A stretch of 64,000 nt of DNA from Phymatolithon calcareum (GCA_977006965.1 OZ345371.1:2542001-2606000); one strand, 5' to 3'. Positions 12,107-22,828 are shown, numbered from the stretch's first letter. Made by a program: numbers and translations. Notes: generated from the letters alone by a model not told the origin.

Positions 12107-12532
12107 TTATTCTCTCGTGTTAATCGCGCGCCGTCTCTTGCCTCGCATAAGAACCGGTCGCGGTCCAATCTCCGACAGAGATCTTCTACCCGCGTCCTGC
12201 GCAACGACGAGCTCGCTCCTCTCACCGAAAGAACTCTCGCCCGCCGAGTACGCGATCACTGCGCACAGCCCGTCGCTCCCATCGCGATATTGAAACGCCA
12301 TGGGCATGCAAACGGGCACAACCTGTTGCAGAGGCTGTGGACAAACGTATTGAGTGAGCCGAACGCCGTTGCGTTCACCGGCTTTCGTGCCCACGTGCTG
12401 TGGTGATGATTTTGTGTCGTCCGCGTGGAAGAGCGACGAGCCGCGCTGTGAGAGACGTTGACTGCGGTACTCTCGCCTTCGCGTCGCGCCTCCTGATGCC
12501 GCCATTGCCAGGACATCGACTCGCGACCGCAA
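12107..12532 (-). pseudogene. Possible decayed LWID-family C-terminal fragment
   Basis: One minus-strand frame contains LQQVV...FQYRDGSDGLCAV, then AQDAGRRS. This lines up weakly with the C-terminal third of the intact LWID gene at 49992-51359 (LAQIV...YLYRDDANGNCAYAV...NADATGRGT). It would place an LWID relic downstream of the TM gene at 13170-14240, on the same strand. The upstream part of the family (LW[IV]D region) could not be found between 12.5 and 13.2 kb. Chance similarity is possible. Confidence 0.3.
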
Positions 12533-13169
12533 CTAGAGAATATGGCGTCGTATGGTGCGCGCATTGTGCGACTCGAGATGCGACCATCGAGATGCGCAGC
12601 CCTGGGTGCGCATGTGGACCCCGTCTCAGAGAATTGTACGCGCCACGTATAAAGATTAAACCTGCGGGAATGGGCTACGGATTTCGACGAGCGCCAAATA
12701 TACTTCTGTAGCTTGGGAAACTTCCGCGATGTATGGAGACACACGACGTTCCGAGAGAACTTCCGATGCAGAATTACTGCTATTTCGGACTACCAAGTGC
12801 GCCTCACCGCTGCCCAGGCCGGAGGCTGCAATTCGACGAGATAGGTAGCATGTGATGTTCGACGACCTGGTCGCGAAGCAGTGCTGGCCGGCGAGACGAG
12901 GCGCGTCGCCAGTGCCGAGGAAGAGGTAATCTGGCTCAGCTTGTGCAACAGACGACAATAGGCTTTGGAATATGTGGAGTCGCGCTTCGCGACGTTGGTT
13001 CGCGACGTCGACACTGGGTGTTGTCGAGCTGTATCCCGATCGTTAGCAGGGCGCGCGTCACGGAACCGTAGATATGAACGGACTTCAGATGATCTTAGTG
13101 CTGCTGTGAGAATATTCGAGCAACTCGCACCAGGAGGTTCTTCATACGCAGTAGGATTTGGGCTTACTT

Positions 13170-14240
13170 CTAGGCCCGTTGTTCTCGAAATACATCGCAA
13201 GCTTGTAGCAAAGTCGAAGTCGTCCAGTCTGTGCTCGTAATGTTAATAGGTATATCAGCAAACTCTCCTAGCAGAATAATGGGCTTGCCTGTACTAAGAT
13301 GGTCGAAAGCCTCCACCGCCAATGCAGCCCATAACATCGTGCAGAGCTCGAGCGCATCTGCCTCACTCAATCTGTCATCAGTTCCCTGCACTGGACAGCC
13401 GTTGATGCTTTCATTACCAGGTACATTTTGCCACAATTCTCCGTTACTCATGCCGCGCACAGCCCTCACCGACCGAAGTGTCTTCACTACTTCCGAAGCA
13501 AATTCACGCTCCCAGGCGTGAATATTCCACACACCACTTCTTAACACAGTTCTCCAAATCACATTCGCCAAGAGTTGTTTGCTTAATTCCGGTACGTGAG
13601 AAAATGACGGTGTGAGCAATTCTGCGCCCGCTTCGTCTTGGGTGGCCTCATCGTGCAATATCACAATCGCTCCACCTCTCCCACCGCGCCCAACCGGAGA
13701 CTCACAGCATCGAGCCACTGTACCGCGCCAATATTTGCGCGGCTCTTGCGCACGACTTTTCCGCGCCTCACCGTGTAGGGTCCAATGGGCGGAGCGCACG
13801 ACGAACTCGGCGTTTTGAAAAGGGGGATTCACAGGAGTGTTGTAACCAGAACCACCGAAGCGGAATGTGGGAAACAGTGCCAGATGGTCAGCGATTTTTC
13901 GTCGTCGGCGAACTGTGCGCCGAATGCACAATATGTCGGTGTACCACAGAACTGCCAAGGCGGCTGCAGTAATGCTAAGTTCATCTTTGTTGCCAAGAGC
14001 ATCTGGCGCAGCGATAAGGCGCCAGGCAATAACAAACACGTTTCCGGTCACCGCAAGCAGTAGAAGTACGCTGGCTCTGAACGCGAGCCTTCGCGCTCGT
14101 GGATCAAGACATGTACCGCGTCGAGTGCCCTTCCATTTCCGCCCGAGAATGATGACCACGCCGGTGAGCAGTAGTTCGCAGATGACTAGAAATCCGGCTG
14201 CGAATTCAAGCCATTCGAAAGTTTTAGTTTGCTGCATCAT
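13170..14240 (-). CDS. TM-family protein, three N-terminal membrane segments (356 aa)
   Basis: I do not recognise this family. The protein starts MMQQTKTFEWLEF and has three hydrophobic segments at about residues 10-32, 52-76 and 87-106, followed by a soluble region of about 250 residues with a Gly-rich GGRGGAIV[IV]LHD box near 185-197 and a conserved ...RSGVWNIHAWE... stretch. The intact sibling at 19485-20552 is of almost equal length (355 aa), and two broken siblings lie at 29.3-30.5 and 48.2-49.4 kb. The frame stays open upstream to 14456, but conservation with the sibling begins just before MMQQ, so I chose that start. No catalytic motif is visible. The location is presumably membrane; the function is unknown. 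Confidence 0.75.
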   Translation of the reverse strand: MMQQTKTFEWLEFAAGFLVICELLLTGVVIILGRKWKGTRRGTCLDPRARRLAFRASVLLLLAVTGNVFVIAWRLIAAPDALGNKDELSITAAALAVLWYTDILCIRRTVRRRRKIADHLALFPTFRFGGSGYNTPVNPPFQNAEFVVRSAHWTLHGEARKSRAQEPRKYWRGTVARCCESPVGRGGRGGAIVILHDEATQDEAGAELLTPSFSHVPELSKQLLANVIWRTVLRSGVWNIHAWEREFASEVVKTLRSVRAVRGMSNGELWQNVPGNESINGCPVQGTDDRLSEADALELCTMLWAALAVEAFDHLSTGKPIILLGEFADIPINITSTDWTTSTLLQACDVFREQRA

Positions 14241-14397
14241 GAACGACGCAGCGACCGATCGTCGACGGTGAGTGCAACATGAGGGAAGTACAGGTTTGAG
14301 AACTTGAAACAACAGAAAACAAGGTATGTGATATGTCAACAACCAATCAACAAAGCAAACAACAAGGACTCTGATGAGAATTGTATCATACTGCATA

Positions 14398-14478
14398 GCA
14401 CATTTCATTGAGTAATGCCTTGTATACACGTCATAATGATCATGACGTGTATACAAGGCATTATTCAGTGGAATGTGC
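14398..14478. repeat. 81-bp hairpin upstream of the TM gene
   Basis: Two 36-bp arms with four mismatches flank a 9-bp loop (TAATGATCA). The inner 20 bp of each arm match perfectly (AATGCCTTGTATACACGTCA and its complement). It lies about 160 bp upstream of the TM start codon on the minus strand and could be a foldback element, or a hairpin in the 5' leader. Confidence 0.85.
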
Positions 14479-15119
14479 GAGGGACGAGTATCATATCATA
14501 TCACGGCATCGTACCGGGACGGAATGATCTCCTAGTTTCTACACCAAGTATGATATTATAGTGTAAGCAAAAAATAGCCAATTTGCTCCCTCGCTAAGTG
14601 AATACTGAAGGGACAGATTGTTGCTGTCCAGTTGTAGCGGAGGTTAGTTTGCGCCATATACATTCTCCATGGGAGCACCGGGTACCTCAAGAAAAACGAC
14701 TAATCACGCTATCCAGTTGCTGAATATATGCAGTTAGCAAGCTTTATCACACTTCGACGAGACTATGGCGAGAGCCTCGAGACAATACTGGACAAAGCAA
14801 TGTCATGCAAACAAAGTGGATTGAGAAAAAAATGTAGAATGATTATGGGCAATGTACATGAAAATAATGGATGGATGTGAGTTTACTTGAAGCTCTCGTT
14901 GTCCATTTAGCACCTGAGAGGCTTATCATAGCGCTAAGTCCCGTTGCCTACATTGCTACTTCGTGTTCTTAAAGAAAACAATGACGGGAAATGAAGTGTG
15001 ATATTCGCTTAGAAAGAGACCACCCTACACTGGAAGCTGCTCTGGTGTCTGCGATCGCTGGCGTTGAAGGCTTCTAAAACAAAAACTTACAATTTTCAAC
15101 CCGTGCCATCACATGGTGA
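14479..15119. other. No gene; weak copy of a LINE-C 3' end
   Basis: The region around 14870-14945 (TTGAAGCTC...CACCTGAGAGGCTT) resembles the LINE-C 3' end inserted at 29390-29550. The rest is AT-rich and unassigned. Confidence 0.35.
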
Positions 15120-15430
15120 AGTGTGCACGTTTCTTCACGTTCTTGAAGGTGATCGTGAAATCAGCAGCATTTAGGCATAAGGCCACGTCCGTGATTCCAA
15201 GCAACATGCATTCTTGTACTAAAGACGCCGCCGTCCACTCTACGTTCTGAGTACTTATATATATGAACTTCAACAACCACGCAGTAAACTTTTTTAGACA
15301 AGATTATTTTTAAAAGCCCTACTGTGTTACAAACAGAGGGGCAAGTCTTCCTCAGGCGCTATCCACAATACGGTGCTCGTCTGTTATGCTTGGACTTCTG
15401 TAGGAACCCCTAAAATGTACTCGCTTTCTT
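15120..15430 (-). pseudogene. TM-family relic (C-terminal region)
   Basis: On the minus strand this matches, at nucleotide level, the C-terminal coding end of the TM gene at 19485-20552 (the DWTTASILQEC region reads EWTAASLVQEC here) and then runs through sequence also found at 37.83-38.15, 47.56-47.83 and 56.06-56.38 kb. It is too short to be functional. It marks an old cassette copy between the two intact TM genes. Confidence 0.55.
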
Positions 15431-16544
15431 GAGAACTCGCACTGCAATAGTATGATGCCATTTGTGACAGCGATGTACGCGTGCAGAATGCATGCCTTTG
15501 ACAGACTTGTATACGATCTGCGGTTTTACCGGAAACATAAAACCGTACATTTGGCGACTTAGCTTTCACGGCGTCCAACGGTCTAGCTCCCGAGATACGG
15601 CGAGCTGCGTTGCGCTTCTCCATACTAGAGTTTCCGGACACAATCCTGTCACTCTTACGAACCTCCTCCCGGAAAAGCACCGCTTGCCGGGGAACCTGAT
15701 TGCCGTAGTTGTAGCCTTGTGATAGCTTGACTAATAGTACACAAGACTATGAAGGATGGGTGGATGGTCAACAGAAAATGCAGGCGGCCAACTCGGAAGA
15801 TCTCCGGTCAATCTTCCGCAGAGAAATCCGACGTCGCACGAGCCGTTCTTGGAAAAGGACAGCCGGTTTACCATAGAACTCTTCTCGCGGTTCGCTGCCT
15901 TACTCGCGATCACGTCTCAATTCAGGCACGTTCGGAAATGACTGCCTCTTTGTGAACGCATGTGCAAGCTTGCGATGCGTGTGCTGGAGATCAAAGTTTC
16001 TTCGGCGCCCGGCTTGATATAGGGATTTTGGTCGACGAGGTTTGGCCTCTGAAGCAGTCGCTGGCGACTGTGCGCGCCGGTGAGACTGCTGCACAGGCTT
16101 TCGACCCTGCGCGGTGTGGCGCAGTGTTTTCCGCGGCCGCCGAGTGTGCGCGCCCGTAAATCAGACGCACAGAATTTCGGCCCCTCGCAGGGTAGCGTCG
16201 CATGGCTCAACCCAGTGCGAAGGTCGCATCGGTCGCATGCGGACGACGTCCTTGGTCTCTTCGTCGGTCGCCTCAGGCTTCAGTTGTGGCGTCCAGGCTG
16301 TGACGAGCGACTTCGGTTGGCGCGGGAACGTCTTCGCGCGTGGCCGAGACATGGCAAAAGGTATCGATCCATGCGGGTCACCGGCGATAATTGTCTTGCA
16401 GAGGCGTGTGCGTCATCATTAGTGGTCTGCACACAGTGTATGATCTCAAGAGTCAGGTAGTGGCAGGATTGAGGGGGCAGATCTGAGAAGATTGCCATAC
16501 CTCCGCACCGTCTCTGGCCTTACTGCTCCGACAAAGGGTGTTCT
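15431..16544. other. Unassigned sequence separating two TM relic pieces
   Basis: In the corresponding relic at 47.7-47.9 kb the two flanking pieces lie close together, so most of this 1.1 kb is probably an insertion. No coding motif or terminal repeat was found. Confidence 0.35.
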
Positions 16545-16622
16545 TCGAAAACGGTATGCCTGTGCTAAGATAATTGAAACCCTCCACCGCCGATGCAACG
16601 CATAGCACTGTGTGTCCTCGAT
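16545..16622 (-). pseudogene. TM-family relic (LSTGK region), cut by a LINE
   Basis: The stretch TGCTAAGATAATTGAAACCC and onward matches the minus-strand coding sequence for the ...AVE-x-x-DYLSTGK segment of the TM genes. It continues beyond the LINE-A1 insertion at 18280. Confidence 0.55.
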
Positions 16623-18246
16623 CTTAAGGGCTCTGGAACTACAGAACCGAGGGCAGGGATGCATTGCAGTATTGGACTTGACAGCAGCGTACGACACAGT
16701 CCCACGAAAGTACTTGCAAGAGCGAATGAGAGTTGTTCTACCACAAGACCTATGCGAGATGATCGAGGCTTTCTTGATACCGTCCTGGGTATCAACGATT
16801 GGCGATCCCCAGCAAAAGTGGTTTCTAATCGACAGGGGAGTACCTCAGGGATCCCCGCTGAGCCCAAGTTTGTATAATCTATTCATGGACGAATTCGCAG
16901 AAAGAATAAGCCAAGTTCCAAGGGATGTTGCCGACGTGGCAGCAGTTCTTTTCGCGGACGACGAGCTCCTAACGGCAAAATCACCAGTCGGACTACAGAG
17001 ACTGTTAAATATTTCTTCGCAATGGGCAAGAGATAGACAAATGAGGTGGAACACGAAAGCCGGGAAGAGCGAAGTTCTTCTCTCCGAAGGCACAAGATCA
17101 CCCACATTCAAGCTTTCTGGGAAAACGCTGACAAAAGTCAAAGAAGTCCCATACCTTGGCATATCACTCAGCAGTGAGGGAGTTACCGACAAGAAAATGC
17201 TCGAACGCATCCGACAGGCCAACATAGCAGTGTATCAGCTGAGATCCCTTGGTGTAACAGCCCGGGGACTCAGACCCTTAAAAGCAATCAAGGTATACAA
17301 GGCTTTGATACAGCCAAGATGGGAATATGCCATGCACCTGACACCATGGACGACAAGAGTTCAAACAGCTATTGCAGAAGTGGAGAAGACTTTTTTCGGG
17401 CAAGTATTTGGTCCAATCGCAAAAAATCGACCCGCGAGACTTCGTCTTCTCTGTCGCATACATAATGCAAAAGACAGAAGACAAGTTCTAGCGTTACGAA
17501 TGCTTGAACGAGCCAGAACAAGGAAAATGGGCTTGCTCGCAGTCCCAAGAGAGGAAAGAGACGTTGAGGAATTGCAATGGGTGTGTCGTGACATATCATC
17601 AATGTTACATCACGACCTATTCGAGACGGCACTAACCTATCTCAAGCAGCGAGTTTCAGCAAAATCGTTGAGGGACCTGCTCTTTAAAGACGAAGGAGAC
17701 GGCTTGGAGGCGAGCAGAAAGAGGAATATTCCTTATGATATTCCCGGGTCTACTCCCGCCATCATCAGACTACCGAAAGCACGTCACCGCCAATTGGCGA
17801 TTAAATGGGCATTCGGACGTTTTCCCCCATTGAGTACCACACTTCTGGAAGACAAATTCGGTGAAATCGTACCAACTCTCATGAACAAGCTCGAAGTGTA
17901 CCTTCAAAGATATCGACTAACAGAAGAGGAGACTAGTGAGACTGAAAAGGCACTTGACAAAGTACTATTCCTCACAATCGTCTTTTATGACGACATGGAA
18001 TAGACCAAGACAAAATAGAACGGCGACGCTGAGATTCCTACGAACAGGACAAGTGGACTCTAAGCTTTTCCCTCCACCTTCTCTGGAGGAGGGTTTTTGC
18101 AGCTAGGGCTACGACGATAGCAACGAGCTTTTGCGGGCTTTAACGGAGCTACCAAGGTAGTAGCATCTGAAACGCATCTCCCTTACAGTCTTATGAGTGT
18201 TTCTGAGGGCGTTTAATAAATTCAAAATTCAAAAAAAAAACTGTAC
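16623..18246 (+). mobile_element. LINE-A1, 5'-truncated non-LTR retrotransposon with RT
   Basis: An open frame (to the stop at 18001-18003, about 459 residues inside the element) encodes a LINE reverse transcriptase from motif A onward: AVLDLTAAYDTV (motif A Asp), GVPQGSPLSPSLYNLF (motif B), AAVLFADDELL (motif C, F-A-D-D), GKSEVL and YLGISLSS. The long C-terminal region ends in a basic R-H-R-Q-L-A-I-K-W domain. The 3' UTR ends with TTTAATAAATTCAAAATTC and an A-tract near 18241. The target duplication is GTGTGTCCTCGAT (16610-16622 and 18267-18279). Truncation at the 5' side removes the first RT motifs and any endonuclease. The frame has no ATG at its left end and simply enters from the target site. 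RT boxes are intact, so this is a fairly young insertion. Confidence 0.9.
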
Positions 18247-18286
18247 AAAATTCATCGAGGACACACGTGTGTCCTCGATGAATTTT
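18247..18286. repeat. 40-bp perfect palindrome at the LINE-A1 3' junction
   Basis: The first arm is AAAATTCATCGAGGACACAC and the second is its exact complement, with no spacer. The second arm is the target duplication plus 7 bp of right flank; the first arm is therefore an inverted extra copy lying between the A-tract and the true target. Confidence 0.95.
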
Positions 18287-18545
18287 CAAAATGGAGTCTC
18301 CAATTGGGAATTGCTGCTACATTTTTCAGCCAAGTCGCCTGCACATGCTGTGACTGCAAAAGGTGACAATGCCGATGTTTCGTTCATCTTGCTCAGCCAC
18401 CATAGACGGCTCGCACTGCAGCATGGGGCCCAGTATGGCAGAAGGGTACCGGTTCCAGCGGCCATGGGAAACTGGGCAGCGACCCGATGCAACGCCTAGG
18501 TGTGGTTCTGAGTTTTTAAATAAATCATTGAGGAAACTCACTACA
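18280..18545 (-). pseudogene. TM-cassette relic R3, right of the LINE
   Basis: Minus-strand sequence (frame MHRVAAQFPMAAGTGTLL...WAPCCSASRL) that recurs, diverged, at 28.98-29.18, 38.23-38.42, 47.95-48.07 and 56.45-56.64 kb. It keeps the order seen next to other TM genes. No domain is recognised. Confidence 0.45.
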
Positions 18546-18699
18546 TGGCTACCAAAAGCGGGAAAAATTCACGGCACGGCCATCCCTAGCCAAACCTACT
18601 ACTCATCCATTACGAATGCAACGGCGCATTGTAAGCGTATCGTCGTATTCGTCTGCTACGCTCAACTCACAACGCTCCCGCACTAAGCACTCTGAAATC

Positions 18700-19265
18700 A
18701 TGGAAAAGGAGCTCAAACTGCAGGTGGGCGACTAAGATGGATCAAGCATTGACGACGTTGTCAAAGTCGTGATTTCCCACAACATGTCAATGGGCAAGGC
18801 CACCTCGCGGCGAAGCGCAACAAGTGGTCGCTGCATTTTTGTACGTTTCTAGGCGCTTCGTGGAGCATCGGGTGTCGTCCGACCCGTGGAAAAAGCATTG
18901 GTTCAGGGACGTATAGATGCTGAGAACGCGGGCCAAGGAGCACGAGGGCAGCATCACGCATGTTGCAGTCACTAGTGACCAGCAAGTACAGGATGATTTG
19001 GTGTCGTTTGACCTTGCGGCAAAAGCCGGGTTGCAAGCGCAAGAAGCCCTACTTGCTGTCCGAAATGCGGGCCCGTCACTGCTCCTCGTATGGACATACC
19101 GGCCACTTATCACAGACCTACGGTAGGCCAAACATCCACAACCTTGTCGAGGCGAAGCGAAAGCACATCGACAAAGCGGCTCAGTCCATGATCATCGACC
19201 TCACCGTCTTCGATGACAGAGATGCTACCAGTAGTTGCGACGAGGAGCTGAACCAGAGAGAGTAG
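18700..19265 (+). pseudogene. Unidentified decayed coding stretch
   Basis: Two plus-strand frames succeed each other: one with RAKEHEGSITHVAVTSDQQVQDDL, the other with CSSYGHTGHLSQTYGRPNIHNLVEAKRKHIDKAA-type sequence up to a stop at 19263. The switch suggests a frameshifted gene, possibly of transposon origin, but I cannot name a family. It ends about 220 bp before the TM gene at 19485. Confidence 0.35.
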
Positions 19266-19484
19266 CGCACGCAATAAATTTTACTTTCGCATAGAGTGCT
19301 TTGAGAAACGGATGAGTACTAGTTTTGGCTAGGGTGAGTTATGATAGCATGCATGGCTAGGGGTGAGTAGTAGCAGGGGATAGTAATATATCTATCCCCT
19401 GGTAGTAGGTTCGGCGAGGGGTGGCCATGTAGTGAATTTCCTCATAAATCGTTACGTATACCCCGATGTACATTGGGCTTTCTT

Positions 19485-20552
19485 CTATGTTCGTGATTCT
19501 GCAAACGAAGTGCATTCTTGTAATATTGACGCGGTCGTCCAGTCTGCGTTCTGAATACTACAAGGTACATCAACAAACATGCGCAGCAGAGTAAAGTCCT
19601 TGCCAGTGCTAAGATAATCTAAAACCTCCACCGCCAGTGCGGCCCATAACACCGTGCAGAGCTCGCGCACATCTTCCTCACTCAACTTGTCACCAGTTCC
19701 CTGCGCTAAGCAGCCCTTGATGGAATCATTGTCAGGTAAATTTCGCCACAACTCTCCTTTTCGCATTCCGTTCACAGCCCTCACCGACCCAAGTACAGTA
19801 ATTATCTCCGACGCGAATCCATGTTCCCAGGCATGAATATTCCACACGCCACTTCTCAGCACAGTCTTCCAAATCACATTCGCCAAGAGTTGTTTGTTCG
19901 GTTCCGGTGCATGAGAGAATGACGGTGTTAGCAATTCTGCTCCCGCTTCGTCTTGGGTGTCTACATCGTGCAACACCACAATCGCTCCGCCTCTCCCACC
20001 GCGCGCAGCTATAGACTCACAATACCGGGCAACCGTACCGCGCCAATATTCGTGCGGCTCTTGGGCATGACGTTTCCGCGCCTCAACGTGGAGCTTCCAG
20101 TACGCTGAGCGTATGACGAGCTCGGCGTGACGAAATGAAGGGCTCACCGGAGTGTTGTGGCCAGAAGTACCGAAGCGGAAAGTAGGAAACGATGCAAGAA
20201 AGTCTGCAATGTTTCGGCGCCGAAAAACCGCTCCGCGACTGCACAATGTGCCTGTGCACCACAAAACTGCAAAGGCGGCGGCAGTAATGACAAGCTCATG
20301 TTTACCGCCCAAGACATTCGGTGCACGGATGAGACGCCACACGATGACAAACATGTTTGCGGTAGCTGCGAGAAATAGAACAATGCTTGCTCTGAACGCG
20401 AGCGTCCGCAGTCGCGGATCAAGACTTGAACCATGTCGATTGCCTTTCCATTTGCCGTCGAGAATAATGACAACACCGGAAAGCAGTAGTTCGCAAATGA
20501 CGAGAAGTGCGGCTGCGAATTCAAGCCATTGGAAAGCGTTAGATTGCTGCAT
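19485..20552 (-). CDS. TM-family protein of cassette locus 1 (355 aa)
   Basis: Intact sibling of the gene at 13170-14240. It starts MQQSNAFQWLEFAAALL and has the same three N-terminal hydrophobic segments, the GGRGGAIVVLHD box, an RSGVWNIHAWE stretch, and a C-terminus with DWTTASILQECTSF. The frame continues 24 codons upstream (to 20624), including the partly conserved FIAAKFV, so an earlier start cannot be excluded. It is transcribed away from the cassette's plus-strand genes. At the equivalent places in loci 2 and 2' a divergent LWID gene lies about 0.5 kb away; here that gene is missing and only the shared upstream DNA (21.8-22.03 kb) remains. Function unknown; membrane location inferred. 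Confidence 0.75.
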   Translation of the reverse strand: MQQSNAFQWLEFAAALLVICELLLSGVVIILDGKWKGNRHGSSLDPRLRTLAFRASIVLFLAATANMFVIVWRLIRAPNVLGGKHELVITAAAFAVLWCTGTLCSRGAVFRRRNIADFLASFPTFRFGTSGHNTPVSPSFRHAELVIRSAYWKLHVEARKRHAQEPHEYWRGTVARYCESIAARGGRGGAIVVLHDVDTQDEAGAELLTPSFSHAPEPNKQLLANVIWKTVLRSGVWNIHAWEHGFASEIITVLGSVRAVNGMRKGELWRNLPDNDSIKGCLAQGTGDKLSEEDVRELCTVLWAALAVEVLDYLSTGKDFTLLRMFVDVPCSIQNADWTTASILQECTSFAESRT

Positions 20553-20623
20553 GACGAACTTCGCAGCAATGAACTGAACAGGTTTTACGTCGACAGGGCA
20601 GACCTTAAGTGGTGCGTCAAACA

Positions 20624-21752
20624 TGAGCGTGACCTTTAGGGTCAGCGGGATCAGAGGGGCTACACCTGAAACACGGCTGAATTAATGGTCCAATCGTAAA
20701 CTGTAGAAGAAGTTTTCGAGATATTTTCCAAACAAATTAATTTTTTCCAGAAATTAGAAAACTTCTGTATGCATCCCTGGACCCCTGATAAACATTGCGC
20801 GCAGAAGTAGATTTTCAAAAATAAATTATATCCCAAAATATAATCTAAAATTAGCTTCTGAGCGACAAGTATTTAGCTATGAATGACTCGTGCTGCCTGT
20901 AACGGGAGGCGTGAAGACGTGGTCGACACCCGTGCCTCGACTACCTGGCCGAACAATCCCACTTCAGTCCCACGGTAATCAGCTGGAAGTCATTCTCGGT
21001 GTACAGAGACGCACAGGACGTGCATCAGAACCTTGTTTAGAGGGATGGCACAGGACTGTGTGGTCTACGTTTGCTTCGCTCTGGAGCTCTTTCTACAGGG
21101 ACAGAGCTGCCGCGCGGCGTGCGAAGGGAAAATTGAACAAATATCAGCTGTTCAAGGGGGAAGCGGCCGGGAGAGCAAGTGTTCCTGGTCCTTTGTTTGT
21201 TCAGAGCGTACGGTGCCTGATTGTAGTTTTCAGTTGGCAAAAACGTCTTGTGTTTACGCTTTGGCGCTACGGCACTTCCTTAATTGCAAACATTGCATTT
21301 ACCTGCGCGGCACAGCAATGTCTACTCGTTCCTCCACTGGTTCAGGTTAGTATACTTTGAAAGAAACGCTAGCACCTGAATTGCCACCCATTGCCATATA
21401 TACCGCCTAAATGCAAAGTAAATTCCGGCCTAACAAACGTGATTTGAGCTTCACGACTGATCGCTGCGGCTTCACCTTCATGTCGGAATATCTGCCTACT
21501 TCCCCAAAATGATGGCGTTTCGGGCCATTTCAGATCCCTACTGGAGCTCTTTGGGGCATAATCGGTCTATCACGCCTTAAAAACCAGGTGATAAACATGA
21601 GCGTGACCTTTATTAGGGTAGGCGGGGGTCAGAGAGGCTACACCGGCAACACGGACGAATTAATGGTCCAATCATAAACTGTTGAACAAGTTTTCGATAT
21701 ATTGTTCCAAAACAATTAATGTTTTCCAGAAATTAGAAAACTTCTGTATGCA
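20624..21752. repeat. 150-bp direct repeats flanking about 0.83 kb
   Basis: 20624-20768 and 21597-21752 are near copies, both beginning CATGAGCGTGACCTTTA and ending GAAAACTTCTGTATGCA. They split the TM upstream region, which is continuous in loci 2 and 2'. Between them a plus-strand frame (20890-21360) has no recognised motif. The structure could be a local tandem duplication with an insertion, or a very short LTR-like pair; no TG...CA ends are seen. Confidence 0.6.
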
Positions 21753-22060
21753 CACTCAGCTGAGATTTTTCAAAACGGTACATTCAAGAAACAGATTACG
21801 TGTACTGCTATTTTTCATTTCATTTTTGAAGAATAGATATTAATTTCTTCCAGCATACTGTTTTGTACCGGTGTGCAAGTCTTATCAACCTACTGTAGCT
21901 TTTTCTTTGTGGAAACTTGGAGTTGCTGCGCGTGCAGTGGATCGGGAATGTCCCGTCCTGATTTCAGTGACGGTATTCAATTTGGGAGGATACTACAGTA
22001 CGTCCGACAAGGGATCAAAAAACCATAACCCTGCACTGTAGTCTTGAAGAGAAATAAACG
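21753..22060. promoter_or_regulatory. Remnant of the TM/LWID divergent intergenic region
   Basis: The sequence from about 21800 (TTTCTTCCAGCATACTG, TGGATCGGGAATGTCCCGTC, TTTGGGAGGATACTACAG) matches 30.70-30.93 and 49.62-49.83 kb, where it lies between the TM gene and the LWID gene. It presumably holds the two promoters there. Here it ends before the LWID gene would begin. Confidence 0.5.
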
Positions 22061-22121
22061 TGACACTCGTGCGAACTCAGGTCTCAGCGGTCCTGATATG
22101 TGGACCTCTTACGCTTGCTGA

Positions 22122-22520
22122 CAGAGGGCCTTCTTGAGAATTCATCAAAATCGCGGCATAGACCCAGTCAAAAAAGTCCTCATTACCAGTCATTATTTCG
22201 TGGACTGGTTACGAGGACGCGGCATAGGTTTTCAGTGGCTGATTTCACTTGCAGTGTTGATTTGCAAACTTTCGCTTTAGATGTTTTGGCACACGTTTGA
22301 GCAAAAACTTGAAATATCACGAAAAGTTTGGTTCAAAAGCAATTCCACTTCCGAAAACTAAAAATCGTTACGATAAAAATATCCCATAGATGAACACATC
22401 AGCCACGTCAAACCTCTGCCGCGTCCTCATTACCAGTGAAAATATTTGGGACTGGAATTGCGGACTTTTCCAGACTGGTAGAGAGGACGCAAAAATCGAA
22501 TTCTCAAGAAGGTCCCTCTG
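22122..22520. mobile_element. MITE with CAGAGGG ends (399 bp)
   Basis: The left end CAGAGGGCCTTCTTGAGAAT and the complement of the right end CAGAGGGACCTTCTTGAGAA form a terminal inverted repeat of about 23 bp with one indel. Inside, ATTACCAGT...ACTGG words repeat in both orientations. No clear target duplication was found, so superfamily assignment (perhaps hAT) is weak. Confidence 0.65.
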
Positions 22521-22529
22521 ACAGTTCAA

Positions 22530-22828
22530 AACAAGATCATAGAAACACCCATACTTGTGGTCATTTTACAAAATACGCCAAACTACGTGCTCATTTTACC
22601 AAATTCCCCTATGGTAAACTATCTTGACGTGCACAAATATAATTAAGCTTTTGTAAAAGGCTTAATTTTATAAAAATTGCAAAAAAGAAGCGAAAAATAT
22701 TACAAAAAAGTTAAGTTGAATCAGGTTGAGTACTGGATGACACGTGCATCTATCATAATATTGTTAAGTATAGACCTAAATAGGTTTAAATAGTGAATTC
22801 TACTTCCCTCTTATTCTATTTAGGCTTA
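22530..22828. other. SEL1 upstream region, shared with locus 2
   Basis: 22.6-22.8 kb (CTATCTTGACGTGCAC, then AATTAAGCT and AAAAATATTA words) matches 33.06-33.19 and 51.98-52.12 kb upstream of the other SEL1 genes, interrupted here by two MITEs. Confidence 0.55.

Noticed and set aside
11716-12744. Plus-strand genes of 144-161 codons
   Set aside because: Both strands are open here, composition explains it, and no motif supports the plus strand.
16612-16622. Start of a 463-codon LINE ORF
   Set aside because: The first codon is GTG within the target duplication; the element is 5'-truncated and enters from host DNA.
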